Positions 50,485 through 59,633 of a DNA stretch of 64,000 bases are shown here, piece by piece. The DNA is from CAYLUN01 sp964386865 (GTDB lineage: Bacteria > Verrucomicrobiota > Kiritimatiellia > RFP12 > UBA1067), in contig CAYLUN010000012.1 of NCBI GenBank assembly GCA_964386865.1, positions 1 through 64,000 of the forward strand, written 5' to 3'. The position numbers and the translations under genes are program-made. Every line of letters begins with the position of its first letter. Positions within the stretch are counted from its first letter, which is position 1. The notes below the pieces were generated by a model. It searched no databases, had not been told where the DNA came from, and was given only the letters and a program-made list of their open reading frames with translations.

Positions 50485-53466
50485 ATGATGAACACGACGC
50501 TCATTCGCTGGACAGCGGCATGGGGGATGGCGCTGTCCGTCGTCGCCGCTTCGGCGGGCGAGGGCGAGTCACCCTATCCTGCAACGCTCCGTTGGATCTG
50601 GTATCCGGAGGGCCAGCCCGCGCACAGTGCGCCCGTGGGCATACGCTACTTCCGCGCGGCGTTCACGCTCCCCGCCGACGCCGCAGTTACCGCCGCCCAG
50701 CTCATCGTCAACGCCGACGACTCCTGTACGCCGTTCGTGAATGGCACCCGCCTCCCCGAGAAGGGCGGCGGCTGGACGGACTTCAAGACCTACGACGTGA
50801 CGCGACTGCTGCGCCCCGGCCGCAACGTGGCGGCGGTCGAGGTCGAGAACGGCGCGTCCGCCGCTGGCTTCATCGGCTGGATCGCGGTCCGCGCTGGAAA
50901 AGAGAAGCGCGTGCTCGCCGTCACCGGCGGCTCGTGGAAAAGCTCTGACACCTTTAAGCCGACTTGGGAGCAGCCCTCGCACGATGATTCGGCCTGGAAG
51001 CCCGCGCTGGAGCTGGGGCCCGCCACCATGGCTCCGTGGAGCCCGCGGATGCAGTGCGCCCTCGAACCGATGATGACGCTGACGCGGCGTTCGGCCGACA
51101 AGCCCGTCACGCCCGGGCAGGCGCAGGCGCTGATCGAGGAGGACTGGCTTTTTCAGGCCAGCGACCGCACGACCGCGAGCCGGGCGCGGCGCGAGATCGG
51201 CTGGGCACGCGAACTCGCCGCGCGGCTCTGTGCGCAGACGCGCTCGCTGGATCTCGCCGCGGAGCTGGCTTCCCTCGCCGCGCTCGAACGCCTGCTGAGC
51301 GCTCTGCCGCCCGAGCAGGACGACGACGCCACGCGCGACCTCTATCTGGCGGTGCGGCGCGTGAAGCGCGCGCTCATGCTTCGCAACCCGCTCCTAAACT
51401 TCGACCGGCTCCTGCTCGTGGACACGCCCTCCTACGCGGGCCGGCACGAGTCGGCGCACCGCAACGGCTACAGCTACGGAGCCGCCTCTGGCAGCCGCCT
51501 CCTCGTGCTGGAGGGGCTGCGCCCGGACGGCGCGGAGCGCGAGCTGGTCTCCGGCGACGAGGGCTACATCATGCGCATGGACCCTTCGTTCGACGCCTTG
51601 ACGGTCGTGTTCAGCCTCAAGCCGAAAGGCGAAAAGAGTTTTCACCTCTACGAAATCGGCGTCGACGGCAAGGGCCGCCGCCAGCTGACGAACAGCCTCT
51701 ACGACGACATGGATCCGATCTACCTGCCGGACGGGCACCTCCTCTTCTCCACCTCGCGCGGCAACTCCTACGTCCGCTGCCTGCCGCCGTCCGCCTCCAC
51801 CGTGCTCGCGCGCTGCGAGGCCGACGGCCGCGCCATCACGATCATCTCGCGTAACAACGAGCCCGACTACACGCCCGCGCTGCTCCCGGACGGCCGCGTG
51901 CTCTACACGCGCTGGGAGTACACCGAGCGCCCGCTGTGGCGCCTGCAGAAGCTCTGGACGATCAACCCCGACGGCACGGGCGAAGCGCTCTACTGGGGCA
52001 ACGGCAGCGCCTACCCTGACATGCTCTGGGAGGCGCGCGCCACGCCGGATGGCACGCGCGTGATGTTCGCCGCCGTCGGCCACCACAACGTGCTGACCGG
52101 CTGCCTCGGCCTGCTCGACATCGGCCGCGGCCTGCAGTGGCCGAACGGCATCACGAAGATCACGCAGGAGCTGGCGTGGCCCGAGGTCGGCGAGCCCGAA
52201 GGCGGCAGCCCCGCCGCCTCCCCGCGCTACCACACCAGCGGCGCGCTGTGGTCCGCGCGCTGCCCCTGCCCGCTCGGGCCAGAGGACTTCCTCGTCTCCG
52301 CCGCTCGCACCGACGGGGGCGACTTTGCGCTCTTCCTGATGGACATCCACGGCAACCGCGAGCTGCTCTACGCCGGCCGCCAGAACGTCTGGTACGCGCA
52401 GCCGCTCCGCCCGCGCGCGCGGCCCCCCGTGCTGCCGGACCGCGTTGCGTGGCCGCTCGCCGACGAGAAGCCGCAGGACGGCGTGCTGTTCAGCCCGAAC
52501 GTCTACGCCGGCGCCGAGGGCATACCGCCCGGCGCGGCGAAGTACCTGCGCGTGATCGAGATGGACGCCAAGACCTACAGCATGGGCATCAAGTCGTGGC
52601 GCCACTCGGGGCCAGCCGTCTCGGTGATCCAGGAGGACGGCGTGAAGCGCATCCTCGGCACCGTGCCGATCCAGCCCGACGGCTCGGTCGCTTTCCAGGT
52701 GCCTCCGGGCAAGGCGCTGCACGTCCAGCTGCTCGACGAGCGCCAGCGCTGCATCCAGATCATGCGCTCCTTCACCGGCGTCATGCCGGGCGAGACGCGC
52801 GGCTGCCTCGGCTGCCACGCCTTGCACACGGCCACGCCGGACACGCGCGCGAACGCGCTCGCGCTGCGCGCCAAGCCTGCGGCGCTCACGCCGCCGCCGT
52901 GGGGTGCGGGAACCAGCGTCAGCTACGAGCGCTTCTGCCAGCCCGTGCTGGACAAGCACTGCGGCGCGTGCCACCAGGGCGACGGCAAAGGCCGCGCCAA
53001 GCTCGACCTGACGCTGCGCGGCGGCGTGCCGGAGACCGGCGTCGACGACCCGAAGCTCTGGCCCTTCAAAGAGCCCTACCTCACGCTCGTCGGCCAAGCC
53101 TGGTCCGGGCCGAAGCCAGAAGGAAAGGGCGCGGGGCTCGGCCTCGCCGGCTGCCTCAACGTCGAGGTCGGCCACCAGTATGCGGCCATCAAGCCCATGG
53201 CCCTGCTCTCCTCCGCCAGCCGGCTCATCGAACTTGCGACCAGCGGCAAGCACAACCGCGTGAAGGTCGAGGGCGAAGACCTGCAGCGCCTCATCGCGTG
53301 GGTGGACTGCAACTGCGTCTACCGCGGCGACGAGGAGATTCGGCAGATCCCCGACCCGCCGCCGCAGACCGCCAGGCGCTTCCCGGTTCCCGTCAAGACC
53401 CGCACCGCCCCCACCATCGCCAGGCTCCAGCCCGTGACAGACCCCTCTGCCGGCGACGCCCCATAA
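50485..53466 (+). CDS. Exported dihaem c-type protein, hydrazine synthase alpha-subunit-like
   Basis: A protein of 993 residues with a signal peptide (WTAAWGMALSVVAASAGEG). Residues about 25-185 are a galactose-binding-type sandwich (YFRAAFTLPADAAV, CTPFVNGTRLPEKG, DVTRLLRPGRNVAAVEVENG). A helical segment (about 205-305) is followed by a TolB/PD40-type propeller (about 315-690; RMDPSFDALTVVFSL, MDPIYLPDGHLLFST). Two CxxCH haem c sites follow: CLGCH at residue 774 and CGACH at 826. A propeller plus two haems is the layout of the hydrazine synthase alpha subunit, whose homologues are widespread in PVC genomes outside anammox bacteria. No beta/gamma subunit genes or cytochrome c maturation genes are in view. 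Function unknown. Confidence 0.8.
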   Translation: MMNTTLIRWTAAWGMALSVVAASAGEGESPYPATLRWIWYPEGQPAHSAPVGIRYFRAAFTLPADAAVTAAQLIVNADDSCTPFVNGTRLPEKGGGWTDFKTYDVTRLLRPGRNVAAVEVENGASAAGFIGWIAVRAGKEKRVLAVTGGSWKSSDTFKPTWEQPSHDDSAWKPALELGPATMAPWSPRMQCALEPMMTLTRRSADKPVTPGQAQALIEEDWLFQASDRTTASRARREIGWARELAARLCAQTRSLDLAAELASLAALERLLSALPPEQDDDATRDLYLAVRRVKRALMLRNPLLNFDRLLLVDTPSYAGRHESAHRNGYSYGAASGSRLLVLEGLRPDGAERELVSGDEGYIMRMDPSFDALTVVFSLKPKGEKSFHLYEIGVDGKGRRQLTNSLYDDMDPIYLPDGHLLFSTSRGNSYVRCLPPSASTVLARCEADGRAITIISRNNEPDYTPALLPDGRVLYTRWEYTERPLWRLQKLWTINPDGTGEALYWGNGSAYPDMLWEARATPDGTRVMFAAVGHHNVLTGCLGLLDIGRGLQWPNGITKITQELAWPEVGEPEGGSPAASPRYHTSGALWSARCPCPLGPEDFLVSAARTDGGDFALFLMDIHGNRELLYAGRQNVWYAQPLRPRARPPVLPDRVAWPLADEKPQDGVLFSPNVYAGAEGIPPGAAKYLRVIEMDAKTYSMGIKSWRHSGPAVSVIQEDGVKRILGTVPIQPDGSVAFQVPPGKALHVQLLDERQRCIQIMRSFTGVMPGETRGCLGCHALHTATPDTRANALALRAKPAALTPPPWGAGTSVSYERFCQPVLDKHCGACHQGDGKGRAKLDLTLRGGVPETGVDDPKLWPFKEPYLTLVGQAWSGPKPEGKGAGLGLAGCLNVEVGHQYAAIKPMALLSSASRLIELATSGKHNRVKVEGEDLQRLIAWVDCNCVYRGDEEIRQIPDPPPQTARRFPVPVKTRTAPTIARLQPVTDPSAGDAP

Positions 53467-53488
53467 GCGCTGCCGCGCCGCTTATAGC

Positions 53489-55471
53489 CTAGCCCGCGTG
53501 GGCGGCGAGCACGTCCTGCAGCTTCTGGCCGAGGGCGTTCTTCGTGAACGGCTTCTGGATAAGGTGCAGCCCCGGCTCAAGCACGCCGCAGTGCGCGATC
53601 GCGTCGGCGGGATAGCCAGACATGAAGAGGCACTTGATGCGTGGGCGAACCTCGCCAAGCAGCTGCAGCAGCTCGTGCCCGTCCATGTCCGGCATGATCA
53701 CGTCTGTGAGCAGCATGTGGATCTCGCCTGCGTGCTCAGCGGCCACGCGCAGCGCCTCCTGCGGCCCGCCCGCGCAGAGCACGCAATAGCCCAAGGCCTC
53801 CAGAAGGCGACGGGCCAGGCGCAGCAACGGCGCCTCGTCCTCGACCAACAAGACCGTAACCGAGCCGCCGGGTACGGCGAGCGGCCTGTCCGAGCGAACG
53901 CCCGACCCGTCCGTCTCGGCCTGACGCGGCAGATAGAGCTTGAACGACGTCCCGAGCCCCGACACGCTGTCGACCGCGATCATGCCTCGGTTCTGCTTGA
54001 CAATGCCGTACACCGTAGCCAAGCCCAAGCCGGCGCCAACGCCGTCGCCCTTGGCGCTGTAAAACGGCTCGAAGATCCGCGCCTGCTCTTCCCGGCTCAG
54101 CACGCGCCCGTTGTCGCGAACCACAAGCGCCACGTACTCGCCGGGGGCGGCGTCAGGGTGCTCCCGGCAATACCCCTCGTCGACGACCGCCTGCTCCGTC
54201 TCGATCATGACTCTGCCTGTGCCCGCGATCACTTCACGCGAGTGAACCATGAGATTGGCCAATATCTGATCAAGCTGCGACGGATCCATGCGAACCGGCC
54301 ACAGCTTGGGGGCGGGCCGCCAGACAAGCTCGATGTCCTCGCCGATCAGACGCCGGAGCATCTTCAGCATATCCGTGACCGCTTGGTTGAGATCAAGCGT
54401 CTTGGGTGTGATCGTCTGCTTCCGGGCAAACGCCAGCAGCTGGCGGGTCAGGTCGGCCGAGCGCTGCGCCGCCCTCTCGATTTCCTGAAGGTCTTCCACC
54501 CGAGAATCGTCCGGCGGCATGTCGCGCATCAGCAGCTCGGTCGTGCCGAGTATCGTCTGCAGCATGTTGTTAAAGTCGTGCGCCACCCCGCCCGCGAGCC
54601 GCCCAACCGCCTCCAGCTTCTGCGCCTGAAACAGCTGTCGCTGCAGCTCCCCGTGCTTCGCTTCGGCGGACTTGCGATCCGTGATATTGCGCGACCAGAG
54701 CAGCATGCGCTCGACCTTGCCGTCAGCCCCAAGCAGCGGGCGGCACCGCGCCTCGATCCACAGCCATGAGCCGTCCTTGCAGAGCGCACGGTGCTCGATG
54801 TTCGTCGGCTCTCCGCGCAGATTGGCCGCGCGCGCTCTCTCGACGGCGGGCAGGTCTTCAGGATGCACGCGCTGCCGCCAGTCCACGACCAGAAGTTCGT
54901 CGGGCGTCCACCCCGTCACCCGCCAGTAAGAGGGGCTGAGATAAAGCCGCCGCCCGTCAACATGGTGTATGACCACGATATCGTCCGAACACTCAGCGAG
55001 CAGCCGGTAGTGCTCTTCGCTCTCACGAAGCGCCCGCACGTCCGCCTGCCGGGCGCGGAGCGCGGCTCCATCCCGCAGGCAGCGCGCGATCGCGGAGACC
55101 AGCCGGTCCGGCTCCCCCGAAGGCACGACATCCCACGCCCCGCACCGCAGCAGCGCCAGCGCGTCGTCGACAGACCTGCTCCCCACCAGCAGAATTACGG
55201 GCACCTCGCGGTCCGCCGCCGCCACGGCTCTGACCACCGCCCCGCCGTCCAAGCTGAGCGCGTCGCAGTCCGCCAGCACCAGATCCCAGCTGCCCTGAAC
55301 TAACTCGCCCGCCAACTCCGCCACGCCCGACACGCGCAGGCAGCACGTGCAGATTCCGTGCAGGCCCAGCTGGGCTTCCAGCTTCTGCTGGCCGCTAGCA
55401 TTCGAGACGACCAGCACGTGGCAAGCTTCACTCGACTCGTCGTGCTCTTCCGCTGTGTTCTGCGTTTCCAT
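53489..55471 (-). CDS. Hybrid histidine kinase with degenerate ATP-binding and receiver motifs
   Basis: A protein of 660 residues in the order receiver-like, PAS, HisKA, HATPase, receiver. The first receiver (about 18-135) lacks the acidic pair (LVVSNAS). The PAS domain (about 150-270) includes a PAC segment. The phosphoacceptor His in GRLAGGVAHDFNNML (about residue 296) is intact. The N-box near residue 408 reads NLMVHSREV instead of NLxxNAxxA. G1 near 453 reads DNGRVL instead of DxGxG. G2 (GAGLGLATVYG) is kept. The C-terminal receiver has its Asp in LLTDVIMPDMDG near 590. The core is closely related to the kinase at 29633. It converges with the dihaem gene at a 22-base gap. Confidence 0.9.
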   Translation of the reverse strand: METQNTAEEHDESSEACHVLVVSNASGQQKLEAQLGLHGICTCCLRVSGVAELAGELVQGSWDLVLADCDALSLDGGAVVRAVAAADREVPVILLVGSRSVDDALALLRCGAWDVVPSGEPDRLVSAIARCLRDGAALRARQADVRALRESEEHYRLLAECSDDIVVIHHVDGRRLYLSPSYWRVTGWTPDELLVVDWRQRVHPEDLPAVERARAANLRGEPTNIEHRALCKDGSWLWIEARCRPLLGADGKVERMLLWSRNITDRKSAEAKHGELQRQLFQAQKLEAVGRLAGGVAHDFNNMLQTILGTTELLMRDMPPDDSRVEDLQEIERAAQRSADLTRQLLAFARKQTITPKTLDLNQAVTDMLKMLRRLIGEDIELVWRPAPKLWPVRMDPSQLDQILANLMVHSREVIAGTGRVMIETEQAVVDEGYCREHPDAAPGEYVALVVRDNGRVLSREEQARIFEPFYSAKGDGVGAGLGLATVYGIVKQNRGMIAVDSVSGLGTSFKLYLPRQAETDGSGVRSDRPLAVPGGSVTVLLVEDEAPLLRLARRLLEALGYCVLCAGGPQEALRVAAEHAGEIHMLLTDVIMPDMDGHELLQLLGEVRPRIKCLFMSGYPADAIAHCGVLEPGLHLIQKPFTKNALGQKLQDVLAAHAG

Positions 55472-55584
55472 GCTGCGCTTTCCTCGAACGGCTGCCTACA
55501 CAGTCCCGATAGTCAAAACTGTCAATTTATAGTGTACATGCGCCGCACCCTGACTGAAAGCGCAAACATATGCGCTGATTCTGC

Positions 55585-55613
55585 CTGATATTCTGCCCGA
55601 TTATCGCTATCAT
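55585..55613 (+). promoter_or_regulatory. Possible promoter of the GH106 gene
   Basis: CTGATA (55585-55590), a 17-base spacer and TATCAT (55608-55613), 40 bases before the ATG at 55653, which is preceded by GGGGGAG. The boxes are only partial matches. The divergent kinase promoter must be in the same 181-base gap. Confidence 0.4.
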
Positions 55614-55652
55614 GTTTCTCACTTCAGTCTTGCAAGGAATTCGGGGGAGCCC

Positions 55653-58600
55653 ATGAATCACCTTAGAGCCAGCCTGCCTTTCGTTCTGCTGACCGCAGCC
55701 GTTACCCTTGGCGAACCGGCGCCGACCGACCTCGAGCGGGGCTTTGTCCAGCCGCCCGACGCCGCCAAGCCCCTGACCTGGTGGCACTGGCTCAACGGCA
55801 GCGTCACGAAAGCGGGCGTCACCGCGGATCTCGAGTCCATGAAGCGCGCGGGCCTCGGCGGCTGCTACCTCTTCAACTGCGGCGGCAAGTACCCCGAGGG
55901 CGACGTGCGCTTCATGCAGCCCAAGTGGCTGGAGATGATGGACCACACCGTGCGCGAGGCCGAGCGGCTGGGCCTGAAGTTCGGCGTCCACAACTGCGAC
56001 GGCTTCTCCCAGAGCGGCGGGCCGTGGATCAAGCCCGAGACCTCCATGAAGGAGCTGACGTGGAGCGCGGCCGACGCCGAGGGCGGAAAGCCCTTCGACG
56101 CCCGCCTCGCTCAGCCGGACATGCAGGAGGGCTTCTACCGCGACGTCGCCGTGGTCGCCTTCCCGCTCCCCGAGGGCGGGCCGCTTGCGGGCGCGACCCT
56201 GTGCGGCACGCTGCCGGCCGCCGAACTGAAGAAGCTCGCCGACGGCAGCGAGAAGACGCAGGCCGCCTTCCCCGTGCCCGCCGACCAACACGCCATCGAT
56301 TTCGTTTTCGACAGCCCGCGCGTCGTGCGCTCCTTGACGATCAGCCATTTCGCGCCCCACCGCTGGGAGGAGGACTTCCCGCTACGCCTCGACGCCTCCG
56401 ATGACGGCGCCGCGTTCCGCCCCGCCGGCGAGTTCACGGCCAACTGGGATTTCCGGCAGGGCGGCGGCGCGACGGCGGCCTTCGCGGACACGACCGGACG
56501 CGTCTTCCGCGTGACCTTCAAGAATCCGCTGCCCGTGCAGCTCGGCGAAATCGAGCTGAGCGGCGCCGCCAAAGCCCACTTTGCCGAGGCCAAGGCGGGC
56601 CGCATGCGCAGCCGCGGCCACGGCGCCGAGACGCGCCACCACCGCGCCTTCCCCGGCCCCGACAGCCGCCGGCCGCTGGCGCCCGGCCTCGTCGTCGACC
56701 CCGCCGCCGTCTGCGACTTGACCGCCAAGATGGCGGCCGACGGCTCGCTGAAGTGGGACGTCCCCGCCGGCCGCTGGCGCATCCTGCGCATCGGCTTCAC
56801 CAGCAACGGCCACTACGTCTCGCCCGCCACGCCCGAGGGCCGCGGGCTCGAGTGCGACAAGCTCGACCCCGCCGTCGTGCGCTTCCACCTCGACCAGTAC
56901 GTCGGCAAATTGCTCGAGCGCTACGGCTCGGCAGCAGGCAAGACCTTCGCCGCCGTGGAGATCGACAGCTGGGAATGCGGCATTCAGAACTGGACCGCCG
57001 GCTTCGAGCGCCGCTTCCGGGAGCGCCTCGGCTACGACCTGACCCCCTACTGGCCCGCGCTGCTCGAAGGCTGGATCGTCGGCGACGCGGACCGCACCGA
57101 CCGCCTGCTCTGGGACTGGCGCCGCTTCCTCGCGGACCAGTTCTCGGCCTGCCACTTCGCCGTCGCGGCCGACTACCTGAAGTCGAAGGGCGTCACCTAC
57201 GTCGGCGAGTCCACCGGCCGCCAGCAGTACCTCTACGACGTCGCCTACATCCGCAACAGTGACGTCACCATGGGCGAGTTCTGGATCGACGCCGGGCCCG
57301 GCCAAGGCGTACGCGTCGACAACAAGGTCGCCTCCTCCATCGCCCACGTCGCGGGCAAGCGCATCGTCGCCTCGGAGTCCTACACCTCCAGCCCCGGCGC
57401 GGCGAAGTGGCAGAACCACCCCTACAGCCTCAAGCCCGAGGGCGACCGCGCCTTCTGCGCCGGCGTGAACCAGTTCGTCTTCCACACCTTCGCGCACCAG
57501 CCCTACCCGGCGGTCGGCCCGGGCTTCACCTTCTTCTACTGGGGCCTGAACTTCAATCGCGGCAACACGTGGTGGCCCGCCGCCGACGCGTGGATGGCTT
57601 ACCTCACGCGCTGCAACTTCATGCTGCGCCAAGGCCAGCAGGTTTGCGACGTGCTCGCGTACGTCGGCGAGGACGTGCCCAACCGCATCGCCTGGCGCGA
57701 CGAGCTGACGCCCACCCTGCCCGCCGGCTACGACTTCGACGGCTGTGACGTGACCGCCCTGTTGGAGGCCCGCGTGGAGAACGGCCTGATCGCGCTCCCC
57801 TCCGGCGCGACGTACCGCGTGCTGCTGCTGCCCGACCTGCCGACCATGCGCCCGTCCGTCGCCAAAAAGGTGCTCGCGCTTGCCCAGGCCGGAGCCGCCG
57901 TTTTTGTGCCGCGCCGCCCCACCCAGTCGCCAGCGCTGAGAGACGTCAGCTTGGGTGATCACGACGTGCACGACTGCATGCAAATTCTGTGTAGCGAGAA
58001 CAGAGGCGGGAGCACGGAACGTCCGCCGTTTAAAGGGCGCTCCTTCAGCGACACCACCTTCGAGCGGGTCTTCGCCGCCCTCGGCCTCGCGCCCGACTTC
58101 GAGACGCGCAAAGCCGCGCCCGACGCCGACATCCTCTACGTGCACCGCCGCGACGGGGACGCCGACTTCTATTTCCTCTCGAACCAGCAGAGCCGCCCCG
58201 AGTCGTTCGACGCGCTTTTCCGCGTCGCCGGCAAGGCACCCGAACTTTGGGATCCTGCCACCGGCGCGGTCACGCGGCCCGGCCTGTTCCGCTCCGAGAA
58301 AGACGGCCGCACCTGCGTGCCGCTGCGCCTCGACCCCAACGGCTCGGCCTTCGTCGTGTTCCGCGAGAAGGCACCCGCCCGCCACGCGGTCGCGCTCGAG
58401 TTCCCCGACCCCGCCCAGACGGCGTTATCCGCCAGCCAGCCGCCGCCCGTCGAGCTGGCGCAGGGCATAGACGGCACGCTGACCGCGACGTTCCTGACGT
58501 CCGTCGCATGCACCGTCGTGCGCGAAGACGGTCAGCGGACCGCGCTTCAGGCCCCCGCCCTGCCAGCCCCACTCACCCTCGACGGCCCGTGGCAGGTCTC

Positions 58601-59153
58601 CTTTCCGCCGAACCTCGGCGCGCCGGCCGCGGCCGCCTTCGACCGGCTGCTCTCGTGGCCCGACCACGCGGACGCGGGCATCCGCTTCTTCTCCGGCACC
58701 GCGACCTACACGAAGTCGTTTGAACTGCCGCCCACGCTCTTCGGCAAAGACCGCGAACTCCTTCTCGACCTCGGTCGCGTCGAGGTGATCGCGCAGGTCA
58801 CCCTCAACGGCCAGCCGCTGCCGACGCTCTGGAAGCCGCCCTTCCGCGTGCGCGTTGACGGCGCCGCCAAGCCCGGCGCGAACGCGCTCGAAGTCCGCAT
58901 CACGAACCTGTGGCCGAACCGCCTGATCGGCGACGCGTCGCTGCCGGACGACATCGAGTGGCAGGCCGGAGGCAAGGGCTCGTCGCTGCCCGAGCGTTGG
59001 CCCGAGTGGCTGGTCAAGGGCCTGCCACGCCCCAGCGGGCGCATCGCCTTCTGCACGCGCAAGGACGTGTACGCCAAGGACGACCCGCTGCTGCCCTCCG
59101 GCCTGCTCGGCCCGGTCACGGTCCGTGCAGCCGAGCGCGTGCCCGTGAAGTGA
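55653..59153 (+). CDS. Exported GH106 alpha-L-rhamnosidase-like protein
   Basis: A protein of 1166 residues with a signal peptide (LPFVLLTAAVTLG). The GH106 N-terminal pattern is clear: PPDAAKPLTWWHWLNGSVTK, DLESMKRAGLGGCYLFN and HNCDGFSQSGGPWIKPE. The barrel continues with FAAVEIDSWECGIQNWT and VTYVGESTGRQQY (candidate acids), and a long middle domain. The C-terminus is a GH2-type sugar-binding jelly roll (YTKSFELPPTLFG, VEVIAQVTLNGQPLPTLWKPP). It should cleave alpha-L-rhamnosyl linkages. Together with the GH78 enzyme it makes rhamnose-rich glycans the best guess for the local substrate. Monocistronic. Confidence 0.88.
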   Translation: MNHLRASLPFVLLTAAVTLGEPAPTDLERGFVQPPDAAKPLTWWHWLNGSVTKAGVTADLESMKRAGLGGCYLFNCGGKYPEGDVRFMQPKWLEMMDHTVREAERLGLKFGVHNCDGFSQSGGPWIKPETSMKELTWSAADAEGGKPFDARLAQPDMQEGFYRDVAVVAFPLPEGGPLAGATLCGTLPAAELKKLADGSEKTQAAFPVPADQHAIDFVFDSPRVVRSLTISHFAPHRWEEDFPLRLDASDDGAAFRPAGEFTANWDFRQGGGATAAFADTTGRVFRVTFKNPLPVQLGEIELSGAAKAHFAEAKAGRMRSRGHGAETRHHRAFPGPDSRRPLAPGLVVDPAAVCDLTAKMAADGSLKWDVPAGRWRILRIGFTSNGHYVSPATPEGRGLECDKLDPAVVRFHLDQYVGKLLERYGSAAGKTFAAVEIDSWECGIQNWTAGFERRFRERLGYDLTPYWPALLEGWIVGDADRTDRLLWDWRRFLADQFSACHFAVAADYLKSKGVTYVGESTGRQQYLYDVAYIRNSDVTMGEFWIDAGPGQGVRVDNKVASSIAHVAGKRIVASESYTSSPGAAKWQNHPYSLKPEGDRAFCAGVNQFVFHTFAHQPYPAVGPGFTFFYWGLNFNRGNTWWPAADAWMAYLTRCNFMLRQGQQVCDVLAYVGEDVPNRIAWRDELTPTLPAGYDFDGCDVTALLEARVENGLIALPSGATYRVLLLPDLPTMRPSVAKKVLALAQAGAAVFVPRRPTQSPALRDVSLGDHDVHDCMQILCSENRGGSTERPPFKGRSFSDTTFERVFAALGLAPDFETRKAAPDADILYVHRRDGDADFYFLSNQQSRPESFDALFRVAGKAPELWDPATGAVTRPGLFRSEKDGRTCVPLRLDPNGSAFVVFREKAPARHAVALEFPDPAQTALSASQPPPVELAQGIDGTLTATFLTSVACTVVREDGQRTALQAPALPAPLTLDGPWQVSFPPNLGAPAAAAFDRLLSWPDHADAGIRFFSGTATYTKSFELPPTLFGKDRELLLDLGRVEVIAQVTLNGQPLPTLWKPPFRVRVDGAAKPGANALEVRITNLWPNRLIGDASLPDDIEWQAGGKGSSLPERWPEWLVKGLPRPSGRIAFCTRKDVYAKDDPLLPSGLLGPVTVRAAERVPVK

Positions 59154-59168
59154 ACGCGGCCCGGGCGT

Positions 59169-59618
59169 TCAAGCGTCCCCGCGCCGGCTCTTTGACGCCT
59201 TCTTCGCGGGCTTGGTCTGTTCGGCGCCCGGAAGCGCCAGGCCGGGCATGTCGAGCTTGGGCGCCGCTTTGAGCTGCTCGGCCGCGCCGGAGGCGTTCTC
59301 CCAGATCACCTTGTCGCCGTCGAACGCGGCGGCGTACTCGGTGCCGTTGACGCTGGAACTGGAGGCCTTGACCATCCCGGAGGTCTGGCCGCTGAACACC
59401 TCCTCGCCTTTGTACGTCACCGTGGTCTGGCCGTTTTCCGTTCGAACGCTGATGCTGGAACTGGCCGAGGCGCTGTCGCTCGAACTCGACGACGAGCGAT
59501 TCTCCGCCGCGCCCTGCTTCGCGGACTTTGACTGCTTTTGGCCGCCTGTCGCGACCGCCGCGGCGCACATGAGCACAGCCGCCGCCAACGCCCCTTGTTT
59601 CATGCCTGCGTGTTTCAT
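59169..59618 (-). CDS. Small exported Ser-rich protein of unknown function
   Basis: A protein of 149 residues with AAGGAGC before the ATG and a signal peptide (GALAAAVLMCAAAVATGG). It has a Ser-rich low-complexity stretch (SSSSSSDSASASSS), a short beta region (VRTENGQTTVTYKGEEVFSG), and a C-terminal Lys-rich tail (KPAKKASKSRRGD). It lies 15 bases after the PDZ gene and is likely the fourth gene of the sigma-factor operon. No family recognised. Confidence 0.75.
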   Translation of the reverse strand: MKHAGMKQGALAAAVLMCAAAVATGGQKQSKSAKQGAAENRSSSSSSDSASASSSISVRTENGQTTVTYKGEEVFSGQTSGMVKASSSSVNGTEYAAAFDGDKVIWENASGAAEQLKAAPKLDMPGLALPGAEQTKPAKKASKSRRGDA

Positions 59619-59633
59619 TCTTCTCGCTCCTTC

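Noticed and set aside
50199..50948. A 249-codon open frame on the plus strand entering the dihaem gene
   Set aside because: Its second part is an out-of-frame shadow of the dihaem gene. Its first part has no ribosome-binding site and no protein-like pattern.
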